Shown piece after piece: positions 61,184 through 64,000 of a DNA stretch of 64,000 nucleotides (positions within the stretch are counted from its first letter, which is position 1; the number at the start of each line of letters is the position of its first letter). Position numbers and translations under genes: made by a program. Source of the stretch: a bacterium. GTDB taxonomy: Bacteria > Bdellovibrionota_C > UBA2361 > RFPC01. The DNA lies in NCBI GenBank assembly GCA_030428205.1, contig JAUIBK010000011.1, positions 1 through 64,000 of the forward strand, written 5' to 3'. Below the pieces are notes generated by a model. It saw only the letters and a program-made list of their open reading frames with translations, ran no database searches and was not told the DNA's origin.

Positions 61184-62307
61184 TGTCTCGAGCATTTACT
61201 CCAGGATTACACGTTACTGCATCGACGCTTATCCGAAGACGGCGAGAGCTTCCACTGCTCGGTGAAGTCCTCGTAGAAATGGGGGATGCTGTTCCGGTGG
61301 GTGTTGATGTTGCCAAAGGCGAGCTCCCGGGCGAGCTCTATGTTCTTCGCTTGCCAGAGCGAATGGGCCTTGAGGTCTTTGAAGTACTCGGAGGACTCAA
61401 GAAGAAGGCAGGTGAGAGGGTCAACAAAGGAGAGCTCTTGTGTGAACACGCTGGTCTCTTTGGCCTTCTTAAAACCCGTTACGCTTCTCCTGATACTGGA
61501 GTCATCGAATTTATCACCGAAAAATCAGGCCATGTAGCCCTGCGCCTTCCATCAAAACCGATCTCTGTTGATTCGTTTATGGGTGGATGTGTGGTTGAGA
61601 TTGAAGAGGGAAAAGCTGTTGTATTGGAAACTGAAGCTGCCTTTGTTCAAGGTATTTTTGGTGTTGGCGGAGAACGAGCTGGCGTTATCCGCATGCTCGA
61701 TATTGAGCCAGATAAAGAAATTACCCCTAGTGATCTTCCAGAGGATATTTCAGGTTCTATTCTCGTAGGAGGAGCACGTCCTCAACTTGAGGCACTACAA
61801 CTTGCAGCAGAACGGGGAGCCGTTGGTTGTATTACCGGTTCAATTGACGATCAGGTATTAGCTGCCTATCTTGGATATGATCTTGGGATAGCCCTTACCG
61901 GCGATGAAGACGTTCCGCTGACTTTGATTATGACGGAAGGCTTTGGAAACATGCGCATGTCTCGTCGCTCGTTAGAAGTTCTCTCAAAACACGATGAGGC
62001 AACAGCAGTTATGAACGGAATGACACAAGTTCGCGCTGGTGCTGTTCGACCAGAAGTCATTATTCCTCTTGAGAGCAAAAGTGATCATTCCATTGTTGAT
62101 GAGCAGCAGTTAGCTAAAGGGCTTGATATAGGCTCTGAGGTACGTCTCATTCGGGTTCCGTATTTTGGACAACGTGCTGTTATCACAAAACTCCCAAAAG
62201 AAGAGTATCAAATCGAAACAGGTGCTCATACTCGTGTACTTCATGCAAAGCTTGAGAGTACGGGGGAAGAAGTGATTGTTCCTCGGGCTAATGTTGAGTT
62301 GTTGTAA
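61183..62307 (+). CDS. Beta-rich partner of the GlmL-like ATPase
   Basis: The 374-residue protein begins where the GlmL-like gene ends (TAATG overlap). Residues ~1-130 form a barrel-sandwich-like domain (ELPLLGEVLVEMGDAVPVG, KKKAGERVNKGELLCEHAG and YASPDTGVIEFITEKSGHVALRLP) of the kind seen in lipoyl, RnfC or RNA polymerase beta' lobes. A mixed alpha/beta centre follows (DISGSILVGGARPQLEALQLAAERGAVGCITGSID). The C-terminus has a second small barrel with RVLHAKLESTGEEVIVPRANVELL, KOW-like. It has no membrane helices. It is always found, as far as I recall, directly after such GlmL-like genes. Likely a cytoplasmic partner. Confidence 0.65.
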   Translation: MSRAFTPGLHVTASTLIRRRRELPLLGEVLVEMGDAVPVGVDVAKGELPGELYVLRLPERMGLEVFEVLGGLKKKAGERVNKGELLCEHAGLFGLLKTRYASPDTGVIEFITEKSGHVALRLPSKPISVDSFMGGCVVEIEEGKAVVLETEAAFVQGIFGVGGERAGVIRMLDIEPDKEITPSDLPEDISGSILVGGARPQLEALQLAAERGAVGCITGSIDDQVLAAYLGYDLGIALTGDEDVPLTLIMTEGFGNMRMSRRSLEVLSKHDEATAVMNGMTQVRAGAVRPEVIIPLESKSDHSIVDEQQLAKGLDIGSEVRLIRVPYFGQRAVITKLPKEEYQIETGAHTRVLHAKLESTGEEVIVPRANVELL

Positions 62308-62340
62308 GGCGCGTGCTTAGCCTAAATACTCTTTTCGTTG

Positions 62341-62427
62341 CCATTTTCTTGAACTTCTTACTCCGTGGCGAAAGAAGTATTGTAACGCTGAGAATTGTGA
62401 CACGGAGTAAAAAGTTCAAGAAAATGG
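62341..62427. repeat. CTCCGTG palindromic repeat, copy 3
   Basis: Arms 62341-62367 and 62401-62427 are inverse complements over 27 bases with one mismatch. Relative to copies 1 and 2 a T on the left arm is A and the paired A is T, so pairing is kept. The outer flank GGTTGTTCA matches the GGCTGTTCA flank of the other copies with one change. It lies 33 bases past the operon's stop and 21 bases past the cheZ stop. Confidence 0.93.
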
Positions 62428-62448
62428 TTGTTCACTCTAAATCTGTGG

Positions 62449-63138
62449 TTAGAACCCAAAAGATTTTAGTACCGAATCAACATCATCCTGGTCCAGCGGT
62501 CCATCGGAAGCTTCTTCTGGTTGCTCTTCTACCTCAACAATATTGGTCTCACCGTCTTCAACTCCAAAGACTTGGACGAGAGAAACGAGATTTGTTTCAA
62601 GCTCTGTAACAAGACGAATAACTTTTCTTAAGACTTGACCTGAGAGATCTTGAAAGCCTTGAGCCATGATCAGCTCACTATTAGCATGAAGAGACTCCTC
62701 GATACTTTTCTTTTCTTCTTGAATATAAGTCAGGAGTGATGATTTATCTTCTTCTGCAAAAGCGCTCTTTGATGAGATAAGCTGCTCAAGCTCTTCCATC
62801 CGTGTCTTGTTATGTTGAAGTCGCTGTTCTTCTCCTTCTGCAAGTTCGAGAGTTTGATGAGCTGCTTCAAAAGTCATGTTAATAACGGCTTCAAGCTTAC
62901 TTGCCGCATCTGGAAGTGTGGTGGAGCTCATGTCTGTTCCACCGACAATAAGGTTCTTTTGGAAATCTTTTAAGGACTCATGAAGTGTTCGTGCGAGGGA
63001 GCCTACTTTTGAAAAGAGTTCGCTTTCTCGATTGGCTCCAAGTTCAAGAAGGGCTTCTTCGATTTGTTGCTCATCTCCACTTCCAAGCGATTCGATCAGA
63101 TTTTGGAGAGAAGTATCGTTGAGTTTTTGAGAGGACAT
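62449..63138 (-). CDS. cheZ: CheZ-like CheY-P phosphatase
   Basis: The 229-residue helical protein has the CheZ active helix near residue 175: AQGFQDLSGQVLRKVIRLV, in which the Asp and Gln of QDLSGQ match catalytic Asp143 and Gln147 of the E. coli enzyme. The C-terminus ends DVDSVLKSFGF, the short helix that docks on CheY. The long helical hairpin between gives the four-helix bundle. It dephosphorylates CheY-P to end tumbling or reversal signals. It starts 11 bases after cheY; no other che genes are in the window. Confidence 0.88.
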   Translation of the reverse strand: MSSQKLNDTSLQNLIESLGSGDEQQIEEALLELGANRESELFSKVGSLARTLHESLKDFQKNLIVGGTDMSSTTLPDAASKLEAVINMTFEAAHQTLELAEGEEQRLQHNKTRMEELEQLISSKSAFAEEDKSSLLTYIQEEKKSIEESLHANSELIMAQGFQDLSGQVLRKVIRLVTELETNLVSLVQVFGVEDGETNIVEVEEQPEEASDGPLDQDDVDSVLKSFGF

Positions 63139-63149
63139 GCTCCTTCCCC

Positions 63150-63542
63150 TTATTTAAAGATTGCTTCCATCTTTTCTGTGAGAAGGTCGGCAGTAAAAGG
63201 CTTGATGATATAGTTTGAAACACCAGCCTTCGCTGCTTCAAGGATATTTTCCTTCTGAGCTTCTGCCGTCACCATGAGAAATGGAATGTGCTTGAGATCG
63301 TCTGAAGCACGTACTGCTTTAAGCAAATCGATTCCCATCATATTTGGCATATTCCAGTCCGAGACGATAAATTTGAACTCGCCAACATTAAGCTTTTCAA
63401 GAGCGACTGCTCCATCTTCGGCCTCGGTGATGTTGTTAAAACCAAGTTGCTTCAAGCAGTTTTTGACAATTCGTCTCATCGTTGAAAAGTCATCAACAAC
63501 AAGTATTGGCATGTTTTTATCGAGCTTATTCAGCGATGACAT
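63150..63542 (-). CDS. cheY: Chemotaxis response regulator CheY
   Basis: The 130-residue single receiver domain has all active residues: the Asp pair in [18 protein letters not shown] near 17-18, the phosphoacceptor Asp in [13 protein letters not shown], Thr in FLMVTAEAQ and Lys in YIIKPF. AAGGA lies eight bases before ATG 63542. It has the same first and last residues as E. coli CheY in key places (FSTMRRI, NMPNM). Phosphorylated CheY binds the flagellar or pilus motor to change direction. Operon with cheZ. Confidence 0.95.
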   Translation of the reverse strand: MSSLNKLDKNMPILVVDDFSTMRRIVKNCLKQLGFNNITEAEDGAVALEKLNVGEFKFIVSDWNMPNMMGIDLLKAVRASDDLKHIPFLMVTAEAQKENILEAAKAGVSNYIIKPFTADLLTEKMEAIFK

Positions 63543-63578
63543 GTCACATTTCCTTTATGAAATGAAAAGTTAAAATGT

Positions 63579-63860
63579 TTAAGCTACACAGAATTCAACA
63601 GTACAGTTTTGTCCTTCGGCAATGTCCTTCCAAACGTCTTCGTCTCGCACCGATTTTCCGCTACTCTCTTTATGACTCCAGTATTTTGGTGATCCGGTCT
63701 CGTTTCGTGGGTGAGCTGGTGTCTGATACAATGCGTCGCCTGGTTGAGCAATGTAGCTTAACCAGTACTTGGCTTTCTTTAGATCTTCAGCAACAAAAAC
63801 AGCCTCAATCTTTCCATTTTCAACGATACGATAGACTACAAATGGCCCTGTCCACTCCAT
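63579..63860 (-). CDS. Small protein, unknown function
   Basis: ATG 63860 is chosen because AGAGG lies five bases upstream; the frame opens at 63878. The 93-residue protein starts EWTGPFVVYRIVENGKIEAVFVAEDLKKAKYWLSYIAQPGD, a compact beta-alpha-like start, and then becomes polar with two Cys near the end. It lies 36 bases upstream of cheY on the same strand and may share its transcript. No family recognised. The remaining 63879-64000 shows no gene. Confidence 0.5.
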   Translation of the reverse strand: MEWTGPFVVYRIVENGKIEAVFVAEDLKKAKYWLSYIAQPGDALYQTPAHPRNETGSPKYWSHKESSGKSVRDEDVWKDIAEGQNCTVEFCVA

Positions 63861-64000
63861 ACGATCCTCTTTATTCAAGTTGAGCTACTCAGATGATTAA
63901 TCGGTAGGGGGGGAGAAAAAATTAAGAGATTCTCTCAGGTAACTGAGGGGCTCGATAGGAAGTGAAGGTGTTGTAGTTAACTACCTGATAATATTGAAGG

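Overview
This 64 kb window comes from a Gram-negative bacterium. It carries genes for Kdo synthesis and lipopolysaccharide transport (kdsA, lptC, lptA), outer-membrane protein folding (a SurA-like chaperone), twitching motility (pilT, pilU) and chemotaxis (cheY, cheZ). Base composition looks intermediate. The mixture (GH3-fold ligase, GT-C membrane enzymes, dockerin and beta-helix secreted protein, a GlmL-like operon) fits a deltaproteobacterial, Bdellovibrionota-like or SAR324-like lineage, but the sequence does not settle the taxonomy. I saw no rRNA, tRNA or CRISPR array.

Layout. 1-2783 is an accessory, AT-richer block: the C-terminal end of an RHS protein followed by three small gene cassettes, each bounded by a ~75 bp hairpin-forming repeat. 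2.8-9 kb holds small secreted or membrane proteins of mostly unknown function, plus a hairpin-dense non-coding element at 7047-7327. 9-27 kb holds metabolic and envelope genes: a dienoyl-CoA-reductase-like SDR, a GH3 ligase with a histidine phosphatase, a GT-C membrane protein, a methyltransferase, hisS, a phosphonate-type ABC transporter (phnD-phnC-phnE), hugZ-like, alr, an M20 amidohydrolase and a GT2. 27-42 kb is core housekeeping, mostly on the minus strand: lptC-lptA, pyrG-kdsA, pcnB, a phosphohexomutase, a surA-like gene and mfd. 42-45 kb holds a Flp-type pilin gene followed by pilT and pilU. 45-52.5 kb holds a LOG-like protein, a large protein with four HTH-like repeats and a nuclease-like C-terminus, a Nudix hydrolase and a 1073-residue secreted dockerin/PKD/beta-helix protein. 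52.8-55.5 kb is a three-gene operon (acyltransferase plus two coiled-coil envelope proteins). 55.6-62.3 kb is a tightly overlapping seven-gene operon of four larger membrane proteins, a short membrane protein, a GlmL-like ASKHA ATPase and a beta-rich partner, with no glutamate mutase subunits nearby. cheZ and cheY close the window.

The intergenic DNA is unusually rich in structured repeats. There are three copies of a ~90 bp near-perfect palindrome with compensatory changes between copies. There are two copies of a ~172 bp multi-hairpin element with TATACCCCGTG terminal inverted repeats. There is also a perfect 39 bp inverted repeat directly after a stop codon, a 31 bp inverted repeat before hisS, and a 37 bp direct repeat enclosing a hairpin-dense segment. 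Several sit between convergent genes or just downstream of stop codons, so a role in transcript ends is possible alongside mobility.

The most promising undescribed systems are the GlmL-like ATPase and membrane-protein operon (55590-62307), the cassette array downstream of the RHS tip (1-2783), the HTH-repeat/nuclease-like protein (46337-48481), and the two families of structured repeats.
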